DNA of 59,976 bases. Origin: JAAYCB01 sp012744395 (GTDB lineage: Bacteria; Planctomycetota; Planctomycetia; Pirellulales; Thermoguttaceae). The notes under the pieces were generated by a model that saw only the letters and a program-made list of their open reading frames with translations, was not told the origin of the DNA and made no database searches. The position numbers and the translations under genes were made by a program. Shown in pieces: positions 10,201 through 19,282 of this stretch (position 1 is the first letter of the stretch; each line of letters starts with the position of its first letter). The stretch covers positions 1 through 59,976 of the forward strand of contig JAQVNJ010000021.1 in the NCBI GenBank assembly GCA_028703175.1. Reading direction: 5' to 3'.

Positions 10201-11598
10201 TACGTCGATCCCCAGAGTCTCGCGGGCGGCCTCCTCCAAAAAGGACCCCGTGCCCGCCGAGCAGGCCTCGTTCATCGCGTAGTCGCAGGGCACGCCGTTG
10301 ACGAGGTAGGTGTACTTGGCGTCCTGCCCGCCGATCTCGAGGATCGTGTCGACCTCGGTGTCGAAGAACGCGGCCGCGGTGGCGTGGGCGATGATTTCGT
10401 TGATCACCGCCGCGGTCTCCGCGTGCAGTGCCGCGATGTGGCGGCCGGAGCCGGTCACCCCCAGACCGGCGATCTCCACCTCCAGTCCGCCAAGCCGCCG
10501 CTCGATCTCGCGGTAGCAGCGCCGCGCCGCGCCGACCGGATCGCCCAGCGTGCGGAGATAGACGGAAGCCACCGTCCGGCAGTCGTCCAGCCGCAGCAGG
10601 ACGGCCTTGGTCGTCGTCGAGCCGACATCCAGGCCCAGCGCTACGCGGTCCCCCTCACCGGGCGCGGCTGGCTCGTGCTCCCGGAACGTGACCAGCGGCT
10701 GCCCCGCGGGCAAGGGGCGCAGCGAGGAGAGCCGCGCCGACGGCGCCGCCAACCTCAACCGCCGCGGCGGCTGGGTCTTCTCGCGAAGGGCGTAAACGGC
10801 CGCGCCGAGGGCCTCGAAGACGTCGGCCATCGCGGGAATCCGTAGTTCGCCAACGGCTTGCCGGAGCCGGTCGATCACGTAACCATTCCGCGTCACGCCG
10901 CCGACGGCGATCACCCGCCGCGCGGGATTCGCGCCGAGAATCTCGACGGCCTTTTCGGCCACCATGTTGCCCAGCCCGGCGCAGACCGACTGGCGCGAGA
11001 TTCCCTTGTTCAGCGCATGGGTGCAATCGCTCTTGCAGAAGACGCTGCAGCGGCCGGAGACATGATAGGGCTCATCGACGTCGGCCACGCGGACGGCTTC
11101 CTCCAGGGGCATATTCATCCGACGGATCTGCTGCAAGAAGAAATCGCCGGTGCCCGAGGCGCACTTGCCGCCCGTGCGAACATCGGCAATCGACCCGTCT
11201 TGATCCAGTTCGTAGCAGATGAAGTTCTCCGCGCCGAGGCTCAACAGCGCGTCGCACGGCTGGTCGCTCGGGGAGGAGACGAACCGCAGGGCGACTTCCG
11301 CCGCCTCCGGTTCGGTGATCGTCGGCAGGTTCGTCAACCCCTTGAACTTCCTGCCGGTCATGCAGACGTAGTCGCAGGCATCGAGGGGGAATCGGTCGAG
11401 CACCTCGGCGAGGGACTCGCGGATATTGCACCCGTGGCTGAAGACCTCCACCCGCCCGACATCGAGGCCCCCCTGGCGGCCCGCCAGTTCAACCGCCTTG
11501 ATCGAGGCGGCCCCGACGCAGAGCCCCAGCGCCAAGCGACCTGCTCCCTGGGCACGCTGGCGTGCTTCGGCGATCACCGGACTTTCCGACACTGCCAT
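7222..11598 (-). CDS. Two-headed BadF/BcrA/HgdC-type activase with DUF2229/HgdB-like C-terminus
   Basis: 1458 residues; ATG 11598 has GGAGG 8 nt upstream. The N-terminal 600 residues hold two ASKHA-fold activase modules. Module 1 carries the Fe-S ligand cysteines C146 (GGKCASGTG) and C184 (SGRCSVF). Module 2 carries the phosphate loop LGLDVGSTTTKAVLL (about 321-335), GGQDAKY, and C446 (NEACSAGTG) and C486 (SDQCAAF). The 38-40 residue spacing matches the cysteines that bind the bridging [4Fe-4S] cluster of 2-hydroxyglutaryl-CoA dehydratase activator. The remaining 850 residues resemble the DUF2229/CoA-enzyme-activase C-terminal part, with a Cys-rich segment near FICRGGSENCDRGC and CGPDSF further on. 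The family couples ATP hydrolysis to low-potential electron transfer in anaerobic acyl-CoA metabolism. The substrate enzyme is not in this window. An oxygen-sensitive or facultative lifestyle is implied. Confidence 0.85.
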   Translation of the reverse strand: MAVSESPVIAEARQRAQGAGRLALGLCVGAASIKAVELAGRQGGLDVGRVEVFSHGCNIRESLAEVLDRFPLDACDYVCMTGRKFKGLTNLPTITEPEAAEVALRFVSSPSDQPCDALLSLGAENFICYELDQDGSIADVRTGGKCASGTGDFFLQQIRRMNMPLEEAVRVADVDEPYHVSGRCSVFCKSDCTHALNKGISRQSVCAGLGNMVAEKAVEILGANPARRVIAVGGVTRNGYVIDRLRQAVGELRIPAMADVFEALGAAVYALREKTQPPRRLRLAAPSARLSSLRPLPAGQPLVTFREHEPAAPGEGDRVALGLDVGSTTTKAVLLRLDDCRTVASVYLRTLGDPVGAARRCYREIERRLGGLEVEIAGLGVTGSGRHIAALHAETAAVINEIIAHATAAAFFDTEVDTILEIGGQDAKYTYLVNGVPCDYAMNEACSAGTGSFLEEAARETLGIDVHEIQEIALQAAAPPNFSDQCAAFIGSDIRGASHEISRENIVAGLVYSICMNYNNRVRGPRKVGRKVFMQGGVCYNRAVPLAMALLLQRPIVVPPEPGLMGAFGAALEVKQRLRAGTLQPGDFQLPRLARREVEYEGSFICRGGSENCDRGCSINRLRLDGRMFCFGGICNKYYNQLQKIQIDPEPFDLVEQRQQALYARRGGEPPHGAKSVAISRSFLSQLLLPLYRRFFEELGFRVILSQRIAPHGLRRACASFCYPAQLSHGMIADLIGGRPDYVFLPRNHELHVEGLAECRPGHQCPCIMVQAESSYLRSAFPEIQAEILSPGLNWSAGWNRGKPAMVELADQLGISRERAATAFDRALADLTAFFEQRRQIGEEALRALAEHPERIGIVLFGRPYNAFAAEANMGIPRKFASRGVFCIPFDSLPFHHLPSMDNMNWASGHDLIRAARFVKDHPQLFGAYVTNFACGPDSFLVGYFRDIMRTKPSLTLEIDSHTADAGVNTRVEAFLEIVDRYRRLRLRDAPAVPFRPARLEPRKGPPVIITGDGRRLRLTDPQVKIVFPSMGRTLSEMASAMFRGFGMRAETVPLPDARVLALGRANTSGKECLPLILTTGSLIDYVENHREQGETTLYFMPTTDGSCRFPQYAVFLNKLIEKRQIRDAATLTLSSQSNYGGLGIWKSLVLLEGIVIADAMDDAKNALSALACNRDEALQVFDQQWRSMLECVASGRRGLKARLRQVADRLRTIPLRQPVRQAKRVLLAGEIFVRRDEFCSQRVIETLAARRIVVQRAAVLEWIRYVDDWVRDGVGAHLSAAERIALELRIRAVHRIEKQIKRIMARSGLVSEEPCEVEQILRIGEHFVDRGYAGGETVLVIGRFFREILRDFDGLISIGPFACLPTRVIDAILSQESQTRGNRRLDSLPGGDRLKTAGKLAFLSVETDGNAFPQILDAKIEAFCLQVERQYRRFRGAGHSAPEQIGSTIEEAWAGER

Positions 11599-12067
11599 CA
11601 CACCATCCTCCACCAAGAAGCGTTTCTCTCGATGCAACTGCAAGTCATCTCGGAAGGAAACGGTCGTCCATCAAGTCCGGATGGACCCCGCCTTGCGACT
11701 GCGGCGGCTGCACACGTCTTCATGGCGGGTTTCCGGACTGAATCCAACGGCAGCCGATCGTGGCCGACCGGAGATGAGTGCCCCCACAGTATCCTCCCAG
11801 CCGCGGTGTTTTGAAAGAGTCGCCGCGATCCGGCGGCCGCTTGCCGGGCGTGGCAGGAATCGACCGCCGCATTTCTCCAGTTTGCCGTCGCCGCGTAGGG
11901 GGGCCTGCCGCATACCCCCTCTCTCTTCAGACGGCTTCCCCCCTCCCAGATCCTTTCTCGCGTCGTTGCGTGCGCATCCCCCAGAGCGGCTGCCGGATTC
12001 CCGGTTCCACCGCGCCCTCCCCCTCCGATGCCAAACGAGAAGAAAACCGAAATTAGCCTCGGTAATC
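11599..12067. other. Intergenic region between divergent activase and gltB genes
   Basis: About 470 bp upstream of the gltB promoter. No gene with a ribosome binding site, no repeat and no RNA element was recognised. The last 60 bp become A+T-rich as they approach the promoter. Any regulator sites for activase and glutamate synthase would lie here. Confidence 0.5.
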
Positions 12068-12096
12068 TTGACAAATTCTTGCATTCGGAATATTAA
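12068..12096 (+). promoter_or_regulatory. Near-consensus promoter of gltBD
   Basis: Perfect TTGACA (12068-12073), 17-bp spacer and TATTAA (12091-12096), inside a local A+T-rich patch. The start point would be near 12103, leaving a leader of about 180 nt before the gltB ATG. This is one of the best sigma70 promoters in the window. Confidence 0.75.
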
Positions 12097-12283
12097 TTTA
12101 CAGAAGCGAGCCGTTTGTGGTCGATTTCGCCCAGCGGCGGGCCCCGCCGATCATCCCCGGAGAGAAGCGGCTTTGGCGGTCACGGACCGCTGGACAGGTC
12201 CGGTATTGGCATGGTTCCGCGGTCGGTGCGGTGTGGGGAAGCAGGTGGCGCGCGGCGCGCAACGGAAGGAGCAGGTGAACCCG

Positions 12284-15200
12284 ATGAAGACCCGACCATG
12301 GCAGCGTCCCGAACCAGATGGCCTCTACGATCCGGCCTTCGAGAAGGACAGCTGCGGCGTCGGTTTCGTCGCCCATGTCAAGGGGCAGCGAAGCCACCAG
12401 ATCATCCGCGACGCCGACACCGTGTTGAAAAACATGGAGCATCGGGGCGGCTACGGTTGCGAACCGAACACGGGCGACGGCGCCGGCATGCTCACCGCGC
12501 TGCCCCACGAGTTCCTCGCCAAGGTGTCGCGGGCCGACCTGGGCGCCGCGTTGCCCCCCCCGGGCGAATATGCCGCCGGCCTGGTTTTTCTCCCCCGCCA
12601 TCAGGCCGAACGCACCCGATGCAAGCAGTGTGTCGAGCGGATCGTCGCCGAAGAGCGGCAGCGGCTGATCGGCTGGCGGCCCGTCCCCACCGACGCCGAC
12701 CGGGCCGACCTGGGCGAGACCGCGCGGGCCGGCGAACCGGCGATCGAGCAGCTCCTGATCGCCGCCGGCGAGGGGTTCCCCGCCGCGGCGTTCGAGCGCA
12801 AGTTGTACATCATCCGCAAGCGGGCGAGCCGGATCCTGCGGGGCGACACGTCGATGGCCGAGGCGCAGATGTTCTACGTCTGCTCGCTCTCCACCAGGTT
12901 GATCGTCTACAAGGGGATGCTCACCGCGGGCCAATTGTGCCGGTACTACGCCGACCTCTGCGATGCGGATTACACCAGCCACCTGGCGATGGTCCACTCG
13001 CGGTACAGCACGAACACGTTTCCGAGCTGGGACCGGGCGCAGCCCTGCCGGTTCATGAGCCACAACGGCGAGATCAACACGCTCCGCGGCAACCGGAACT
13101 GGATGCATGCGCGCCAGGGCGTCGTCCGCAGCGCGCGGTTCGGCGACGAGCTTGAAAAGACCTTCCCGATCCTCGAACCCGACTGTTCCGACTCGGGCTC
13201 GTTCGACAACGCCCTGGAGTTCCTGTTGATGAACGGCCGGACCCTCCAGGAAGCCGTCTTGATGATGATTCCCGAGGCCTGGCAGAACCATGAAAGCATG
13301 TCGGAACCGATGCGGGCATTCTACGAGTTCCACTCCTGCCTGATGGAGCCTTGGGACGGGCCGGCCTCGATCGTTTTCACCGACGGCCGCTACATCGGCG
13401 CCGTGCTCGACCGCAACGGCCTCCGCCCCAGCCGCTACTACCTGACCGCCGACGACCGGGTGATCATGGCCAGCGAGGTCGGAGTCCTGCCGATCAGCCC
13501 GCAGCAGGTCGCGGAGAAAGGGCGGCTCCAGGCCGGCAAGATCTTTCTCATCGACTTTGAACAGGGCCGGATGATCCCCGACGAAGAGCTCAAGTCGCAG
13601 TGGGCGCGGAAGCGGCCTTACGGCAAGTGGCTCAACGAGCAGCGGATCGAATTGAGCGACCTCGACGGGCGGGGGACCGCCGAGGGCTTCTCGCCGGAGA
13701 CGCTCGCCGAACGGATGCGGGCCCACGGCTACACGAACGAGACGATGCAGTTCATGCTCCTGCCGATGGTCCAGCAGAAGCGCGACCCGGTCGGCTCGAT
13801 GGGCAACGACGCCGCGCTGGCTTGTCTCTCGGATCAGCCGCGGCTCGTCTATGACTATTTCAAACAGCTCTTCGCCCAGGTGACAAACCCGCCGATCGAT
13901 TCGATCCGCGAAGAGATCATCATGTCGCTGGAGTGCTACATCGGTCCCGAGCGAAACCTGCTGGAGACGACCGCCGAGCATGCCAACCGGCTCCGCATCC
14001 CGCATCCGATCCTCACCAACGAGGAGTTGGCGGCGATCAAGGGGATCGACCGCCCGGGGTGGAAGACCCGCGTGATCGACATCACCTTTGCGGCGGCCGA
14101 GGGCGCCGGCGGGCTGACCGGCGGGCTGGACCGCGTCTGCCACGCGGCGGAAGCGGCCGTCGACGAAGGCTCCGCGCTGATCGTTCTTTCCGACCGCAGC
14201 ATGGACGCGTGCCGGGCGCCGTTGCCGGCCCTGCTGGCCTGCGGCGCGGTCCACCAGCACCTCGTGCGGCAGGCCAAGCGGACGCGGATCGGCCTGCTGG
14301 TCGAGTCCGGCGAAGCCCGCGAGGTCCACCACCATTGCCTGCTGGTGGGTTACGGCGCCGACGCCGTCAATCCCTACCTGGCCTTCGAGGCCCTCTGGCA
14401 GGCGCGGCGCGACGGGCGGCTGGCGGACGAAGACTGCCCGGACGACAAGCAGGCCGTCGAGGCCTACCGCAAGGCCGCCGCCAAGGGGATCCTCAAGATC
14501 ATGGGCAAGATGGGGATTTCGACCCTGCAAAGCTACAAGGGGGCGCAGATTTTCGAGGCGGTCGGCATCCACGAGGAGGTCGTCCAGCGGTGCTTCGCCG
14601 GCACGCCGAGCCGAATCCAAGGCGTCGGATTCAAGATCCTGGCCGAGGAAGCCCTCCGTCGCCATACGGCCGGCTACCCGCGCGAGGCGGAGCACGAGTC
14701 GGCGCTGACCAGCCCGGGCGAGTTCCACTGGCGGCCCGACGGCGAGCGGCACATCTGGAACCCGGAGACGCTCGCCAGTATCCAGACGGCCGTGCGAACG
14801 AACCGCCGCGAGGCCTACCAGCGGTTCGCCGAGCTTGTCAACCGCGACGCCCGGGCCCGCTGCACGCTCCGCGGACTGATGCGGCTGAAGGAGGCCGCCC
14901 CGGGCGGCCCGATCCCCCTGGAGGAGGTCGAACCGGCCAAGGAAATCGTCAAGCGTTTCTGTACCGGCGCGATGAGCTTCGGCTCGATCTCCCCGGAGGC
15001 GCATACCTCGCTCGCCGAGGCGATGAATGCGCTCGGGGGCAAGAGCAATACGGGGGAAGGGGGCGAGGACCCGGCGCGGATTCACCCCCTCGCCGACGGC
15101 AGCATCAACCCCCAGCGATCGGCGATCAAGCAGGTGGCCTCGGGGCGCTTCGGCGTGACGATCTACTATTTGGCCAACGCCGACGAGCTGCAGATCAAGA

Positions 15201-16843
15201 TGGCCCAGGGCGCCAAGCCGGGTGAAGGGGGCGAACTGCCCGGACACAAGGTCGACCAGAACATCGCCCGAATCCGCCATGCGACGCCCGGCGTCGGCCT
15301 GATCAGCCCCCCGCCGCACCACGACATCTACTCGATCGAAGACCTCAAGCAACTGATCCACGACCTGAAGTGCGCTAATCCCCAGGCCCGGGTGAGCGTC
15401 AAGCTCGTCGCCGAGACGGGCGTCGGAACGGTCGCGGTCGGCGTGGCCAAGGCCCTCGCCGACCAGATTCTCATCTCCGGCCACGACGGCGGCACCGGCG
15501 CCTCCCCCTGGACAAGCATCAAGCACGCCGGACTGCCTTGGGAGCTCGGGCTGGCCGAAACCCACCAGACCCTCGTGCTCAACGATCTGCGCAGCCGCGT
15601 CGTGCTCCAGACCGACGGCGGGCTGCGGACCGGCCGCGACGTGGTCATCGCCGCCCTGCTCGGCGCCGAGGAGTTCGGCTTCGCCACCGCCCCGCTGATC
15701 GCGCTGGGGTGCATCATGATGCGCAAGTGCCATCTGAACACCTGCCCGGTCGGCGTGGCTACCCAGGACCCCGAACTGCGGAAGAAGTTCGCCGGCAAGC
15801 CCGAGCACGTGATCAACTATTTCTTCATGGTTGCCGAAGACGCGCGCCAGATCATGGCACGGCTCGGATTCCGCACGATCGGCGCGATGGTCGGACGCGT
15901 CGATCTGCTCGAAATCGACGACTCGATCCGCCACTGGAAGTCCGACGGACTCGACCTGGCCGCGATCCTCGCCCCGGCGCGAAAGAAAAACATCCGGTCC
16001 GAAGTCGTCTGCACGCGCAAGCAGGATCACCGGCTGCGCCTGGCCCTCGACAACGAACTGATCCGCCAGGCGCGGCCGGCGATCCGGGATGGCAAGCCGG
16101 TGCGCCTTCAGTCAGAAATCCGCAATACCGACCTCGCCGTCGGGGCGATGCTCAGCCACGAGATTGTCAAACGTTGGGGCGAGCCGATGCTGCCCGACGA
16201 TACGATCCGCATCCGGCTGGAGGGCTCCGCCGGCCAGAGTCTCGGCGCGTTCCTCGCCAAGGGGGTCACGCTGGAACTGGAAGGCGATGCCAACGACTAC
16301 GTGGGCAAGGGGCTGTCGGGCGGCAAGATCATCGTCTATCCGCCCCGGCAGAGCCGCTTCGACGCGTCCAAGAACATCCTCGTCGGCAATGTCGTCCTCT
16401 ACGGGGCGACCGGCGGCCGGGCCTTCTTCCGCGGCCGGGCCGCCGAGCGGTTCGGCGTCCGCAACAGCGGCGCCGAGACGGTCGTCGAAGGGGTCGGCGA
16501 CCATGGGTGCGAATATATGACCGGCGGCCGGGCCGTGATTCTCGGCCCGACGGGGAGGAATTTCGCCGCCGGAATGAGCGGCGGAATCGCCTACGTCTGG
16601 GATCCCGGGGCTGCCCTGATGGGCAACTGCAACCTCGCGATGGTCGAACTCGAACGGCTCGTAACACGCGAAGAAATCGCCGAACTGAAAGCGCTGATCC
16701 AACTCCACCAGCGTTACACCGGCTCGCTCGTCGCCCGCGGAATTCTCGACGATTGGGACGCCGCCATCCACCAGTTCGTCAAGGTCATGCCGATCGAATA
16801 CAAGCGGATCCTCGCAGCAGTAAAAGAGGAGGCGGTGTATTGA
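12284..16843 (+). CDS. gltB: Glutamate synthase, large (alpha) subunit
   Basis: 1519 residues, normal length. ATG 12284 follows AAGGAG (12 nt) and CAGGTG (5 nt). Domains in order: class II glutamine amidotransferase with nucleophile Cys24 in DSCGVGFVAH, which implies a cleaved 23-residue propeptide; central domain; FMN-binding TIM barrel with the synthase core; and the [3Fe-4S] cysteines in the segment CIMMRKCHLNTC. The C-terminal beta-helix (GXG-type) domain follows, with GGRAFFRGRAAERFGVRNSGA in pieces. It transfers the amide of glutamine to 2-oxoglutarate, giving two glutamates, with electrons from the small subunit. gltD follows after 349 bp that carry a repeat element, and is probably co-transcribed. 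Confidence 0.97.
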   Translation: MKTRPWQRPEPDGLYDPAFEKDSCGVGFVAHVKGQRSHQIIRDADTVLKNMEHRGGYGCEPNTGDGAGMLTALPHEFLAKVSRADLGAALPPPGEYAAGLVFLPRHQAERTRCKQCVERIVAEERQRLIGWRPVPTDADRADLGETARAGEPAIEQLLIAAGEGFPAAAFERKLYIIRKRASRILRGDTSMAEAQMFYVCSLSTRLIVYKGMLTAGQLCRYYADLCDADYTSHLAMVHSRYSTNTFPSWDRAQPCRFMSHNGEINTLRGNRNWMHARQGVVRSARFGDELEKTFPILEPDCSDSGSFDNALEFLLMNGRTLQEAVLMMIPEAWQNHESMSEPMRAFYEFHSCLMEPWDGPASIVFTDGRYIGAVLDRNGLRPSRYYLTADDRVIMASEVGVLPISPQQVAEKGRLQAGKIFLIDFEQGRMIPDEELKSQWARKRPYGKWLNEQRIELSDLDGRGTAEGFSPETLAERMRAHGYTNETMQFMLLPMVQQKRDPVGSMGNDAALACLSDQPRLVYDYFKQLFAQVTNPPIDSIREEIIMSLECYIGPERNLLETTAEHANRLRIPHPILTNEELAAIKGIDRPGWKTRVIDITFAAAEGAGGLTGGLDRVCHAAEAAVDEGSALIVLSDRSMDACRAPLPALLACGAVHQHLVRQAKRTRIGLLVESGEAREVHHHCLLVGYGADAVNPYLAFEALWQARRDGRLADEDCPDDKQAVEAYRKAAAKGILKIMGKMGISTLQSYKGAQIFEAVGIHEEVVQRCFAGTPSRIQGVGFKILAEEALRRHTAGYPREAEHESALTSPGEFHWRPDGERHIWNPETLASIQTAVRTNRREAYQRFAELVNRDARARCTLRGLMRLKEAAPGGPIPLEEVEPAKEIVKRFCTGAMSFGSISPEAHTSLAEAMNALGGKSNTGEGGEDPARIHPLADGSINPQRSAIKQVASGRFGVTIYYLANADELQIKMAQGAKPGEGGELPGHKVDQNIARIRHATPGVGLISPPPHHDIYSIEDLKQLIHDLKCANPQARVSVKLVAETGVGTVAVGVAKALADQILISGHDGGTGASPWTSIKHAGLPWELGLAETHQTLVLNDLRSRVVLQTDGGLRTGRDVVIAALLGAEEFGFATAPLIALGCIMMRKCHLNTCPVGVATQDPELRKKFAGKPEHVINYFFMVAEDARQIMARLGFRTIGAMVGRVDLLEIDDSIRHWKSDGLDLAAILAPARKKNIRSEVVCTRKQDHRLRLALDNELIRQARPAIRDGKPVRLQSEIRNTDLAVGAMLSHEIVKRWGEPMLPDDTIRIRLEGSAGQSLGAFLAKGVTLELEGDANDYVGKGLSGGKIIVYPPRQSRFDASKNILVGNVVLYGATGGRAFFRGRAAERFGVRNSGAETVVEGVGDHGCEYMTGGRAVILGPTGRNFAAGMSGGIAYVWDPGAALMGNCNLAMVELERLVTREEIAELKALIQLHQRYTGSLVARGILDDWDAAIHQFVKVMPIEYKRILAAVKEEAVY

Positions 16844-16853
16844 GCGCGCAGGC

Positions 16854-17166
16854 CGTAGGGTGGTCGAGAGCATCGTAGGGTGGTGCAAGCGAGCCAACCC
16901 ATGGCGGTTGGCAGGGCTGCCGGGGCCTTGCGGGAACCAAAGAACCTAACACAACCAACACGGCAGCGCCGCCCCACCGATTGCCAACCACAAGATATCG
17001 CGACGGGCCGGGAGACCCATCGGACTGGCCGAACCGACTGACCCAAAATGCCAGCCTCCCGGTGGGCCGCCGCTCCCGCCGCGGTCGTAGAGGACTTTTC
17101 CCTGATTGTGCGCGTGAGGGCGATTCGGCACGCCATGGAAGTGGGCCGCGTTAAACCACCCCACGG
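16854..17166. repeat. Dispersed repeat, copy B, in the gltB-gltD gap
   Basis: CGTAGGGTGG occurs at 16854 and again at 16874, and an inverted match CCACCCCACG ends at 17166. Positions 16874-16911 read on the minus strand match the 39-40 bp repeat at 2339 and 40661. The roughly 310 bp flanked by imperfect inverted ends could be a small non-autonomous element or a degenerate remnant. No gene is seen in it. Confidence 0.5.
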
Positions 17167-17192
17167 GCCAGAATGCCAGCGAAGGAACTGCC

Positions 17193-18656
17193 ATGGGCAA
17201 GCCAACCGGATTCAAAGAATTCTGCCGGGCGACGATCGCCCAACGCGATCCGCTCCTGAGAACGTTCGACTTCGATGAGTTCCATTCGAAGCCGGAGGAG
17301 GTTCATCTCCGCACCCAGGGCGCGCGGTGCATGGACTGCGGGATTCCGTTCTGCATGTCGTCCAGCGGATGCCCGATCGACAACCTGATTCCCGAATGGA
17401 ACGACCTGGTCTACCGGGGGCGCTGGCGCGAGGCGCTCGAGCGGCTGCACAAGACGAACAATTTCCCCGAGTTCACCGGCCGCGTCTGCCCAGCGCCCTG
17501 CGAGGGGGCCTGCTGCCTGGGCGTCATCGATCCGCCGGTGACGATCAAGAACATCGAGTGCGCGATCGTCGATCGAGGCTTTGAGGAAGGCTGGATCGTG
17601 CCTCAGCCGCCGAAGCATCGGACCGGCAAGTCGGTCGCCGTGATCGGCTCGGGGCCGGCCGGGCTGGCAGCCGCCGCGCAGCTGAACAAGGCCGGCCACA
17701 AGGTCACCGTCTACGAGCGCGACGACCGAATCGGCGGCCTGTTGATGTACGGCATCCCCAACATGAAGCTCGATAAGCGGATCGTCAACCGGCGGGTGGA
17801 CCTGCTGCGCGCCGAGGGCGTCGAACTGGTCACCGGGGCCGAGGTCGGCAAGAATGTCGATCTTCAAGCGCTGCGCGCCGGGTCCGACGCGATCGTCCTG
17901 GCCTGCGGGGCGACCGTACCGCGTGACCTGCCGATTCCGGGGCGGAATCTGCGCGGCATCCACTTCGCCATGGAGTTCCTGGCGAACAACACCAGGAGCC
18001 TGCTCGATTCGGGGCTCGGCGACGGCCGGTATCTCTCGGCTCGGGGCAAGCGGGTGATCGTGATCGGCGGCGGCGACACGGGGACGGACTGCATCGGCAC
18101 CTCGATCCGTCACGGATGTTCGAGCGTGGTGAACTTCGAACTGTTTCCGCAGCCGCCCGCCCGCCGCGCGGCAGAGAATCCCTGGCCCGAGTGGCCACGG
18201 GTCTTCCGCGTCGACTACGGGCACGAAGAGGCGGCGGCCCGGTTCGGCGAGGACCCGCGGGTCTACCAGGTGATGAGCAAGGAGTTCCTCGGCGATCAGC
18301 GGGGGAACGTGGTCGGCATTCGCACCGTCGACGTTGCCGTCGACTATTCCGGCGGCCGGCCGGAGTTCAAGGAAATTGACGGGTCCGCACGAGACTGGCA
18401 GGCCGACCTTGTCCTTCTGGCGATGGGTTTCCTCGGCCCCGAAGCGACGCTCGCCGAGCAGCTTGGGCTCAAGACCGATTCGCGGAGCAACTTCCAAGCC
18501 GCCTTCGGCAAGTTCGCCACGAATATCGATGGCGTCTTCGCGGCCGGCGACTGCCGCCGCGGACAGAGCCTGGTGGTCTGGGCGATCCGCGAGGGCCGCG
18601 ACGCCGCCCGGGAGTGCGACCGCTACCTGATCGGGGCGGGTCGCTCGCCTGATTGA
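17193..18656 (+). CDS. gltD: Glutamate synthase, small (beta) subunit
   Basis: 487 residues; ATG 17193 follows AAGGAA. The N-terminal domain has the cysteine clusters that bind two [4Fe-4S] centres: CMDCGIPFCMSSSGC and CPAPCEGACC. An FAD-binding Rossmann motif VIGSGPAGLAAA (about residues 150-161) and an NAD(P)H motif VIGGGDTGTDC follow. It passes electrons from NADPH to GltB. Length and order are standard. It sits downstream of gltB on the same strand with no promoter recognised in the gap. Confidence 0.97.
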   Translation: MGKPTGFKEFCRATIAQRDPLLRTFDFDEFHSKPEEVHLRTQGARCMDCGIPFCMSSSGCPIDNLIPEWNDLVYRGRWREALERLHKTNNFPEFTGRVCPAPCEGACCLGVIDPPVTIKNIECAIVDRGFEEGWIVPQPPKHRTGKSVAVIGSGPAGLAAAAQLNKAGHKVTVYERDDRIGGLLMYGIPNMKLDKRIVNRRVDLLRAEGVELVTGAEVGKNVDLQALRAGSDAIVLACGATVPRDLPIPGRNLRGIHFAMEFLANNTRSLLDSGLGDGRYLSARGKRVIVIGGGDTGTDCIGTSIRHGCSSVVNFELFPQPPARRAAENPWPEWPRVFRVDYGHEEAAARFGEDPRVYQVMSKEFLGDQRGNVVGIRTVDVAVDYSGGRPEFKEIDGSARDWQADLVLLAMGFLGPEATLAEQLGLKTDSRSNFQAAFGKFATNIDGVFAAGDCRRGQSLVVWAIREGRDAARECDRYLIGAGRSPD

Positions 18657-18695
18657 CCACCGCACGAGGCAAGTACGGCGGCTTGAACACGCATT

Positions 18696-18714
18696 GGGAC
18701 AAGCCTGCTTGCCC
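18696..18714. terminator. Possible bidirectional terminator hairpin
   Basis: GGGaCAAG-CCTG-CTTGCCC forms a 7-bp stem with one bulged A between the converging ends of gltD and the DUF2294 gene. There is no long T-run, so Rho-independent activity is uncertain. Confidence 0.35.
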
Positions 18715-18722
18715 GCGAATGC

Positions 18723-19103
18723 CTATTTCTTCTTGGCGTCGCGGAAACTGGGCGACTCGGCGAGGGCCAGGACAACGACCTCTTCACCGGTGACGGTGCT
18801 GATGTCATGGTGCAGGCTCAGCACCTTGACCCCGGTGATTTCCTGGACGATCGCTTCCAGGACCGGGCGGGCCGTTTCGATCAGATGGGTGCGTACTTGC
18901 TTGAGCAGGTCTCTCCCCTTCTCGGCCGGAAGCGACGTGACCAGTTGCTGCTCGGCGGCGGTCAAAACGCCTCGAAGGCGGACCACGAGGAGATCACCCA
19001 GCAGGTGGGTGTGGATGTTCTTCGGACCCCGGCCCATGTAGTCCTGCTCAAAGCGACAGACGCCTTCAGAAATCGCTGCTTCGAGTTCTCCCAGTGTTCT
19101 CAC
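18723..19103 (-). CDS. DUF2294 (MpsC-like) small protein
   Basis: 126 residues from GTG 19103, chosen because GAGG lies 8 nt upstream and the protein then starts MRTLGELEAAISEG, as in relatives. An upstream TTG at 19121 is possible. The hallmark YMGRGPKNIHTHLLGDLLVV is followed by LRGVLTAAEQ and a C-terminal beta segment, matching the DUF2294 family, whose members have been linked to a sodium-dependent membrane-potential system in some Firmicutes. Its role here is unknown. A second family member, only distantly similar, is encoded at 20290-20706 on the other strand, across the RNA-like elements. Confidence 0.75.
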   Translation of the reverse strand: MRTLGELEAAISEGVCRFEQDYMGRGPKNIHTHLLGDLLVVRLRGVLTAAEQQLVTSLPAEKGRDLLKQVRTHLIETARPVLEAIVQEITGVKVLSLHHDISTVTGEEVVVLALAESPSFRDAKKK

Positions 19104-19248
19104 GGCGACATCCTCTAGCAAGACCCTCCAAACCGGCGAGATGCCGATGGCTTGACGTCATTCCGCGTCAATTCTTTCCCTTCCGCACAGCCTCTAGGCG
19201 GCTATTACGCATCATGATATCCAATGTGGAAACAGAAAGGAAGTCCCA

Positions 19249-19276
19249 TTGCATTTCCCGCTCACCGGCGTACAAT
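19249..19276 (+). promoter_or_regulatory. Candidate promoter of the first leader element
   Basis: TTGCAT (19249-19254), 16-bp spacer and TACAAT (19271-19276). The start point would fall near 19283, exactly at the left foot of a long hairpin. It would drive the leader element and possibly the 101-residue protein gene. Confidence 0.5.
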
Positions 19277-19282
19277 CATAGT

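Noticed and set aside
6656..10845. Very long open frames overlapping the activase gene (minus-strand 6656-10144 and plus-strand 6919-10845)
   Set aside because: They are frame shadows of a GC-rich coding gene: Arg/Pro/Gly-rich translations with no family motif, while the activase frame carries clear motifs and a ribosome binding site.
12098..16030. 1310-codon antisense frame across gltB
   Set aside because: Product of high third-position GC; composition is unlike a real protein and gltB is unambiguous.
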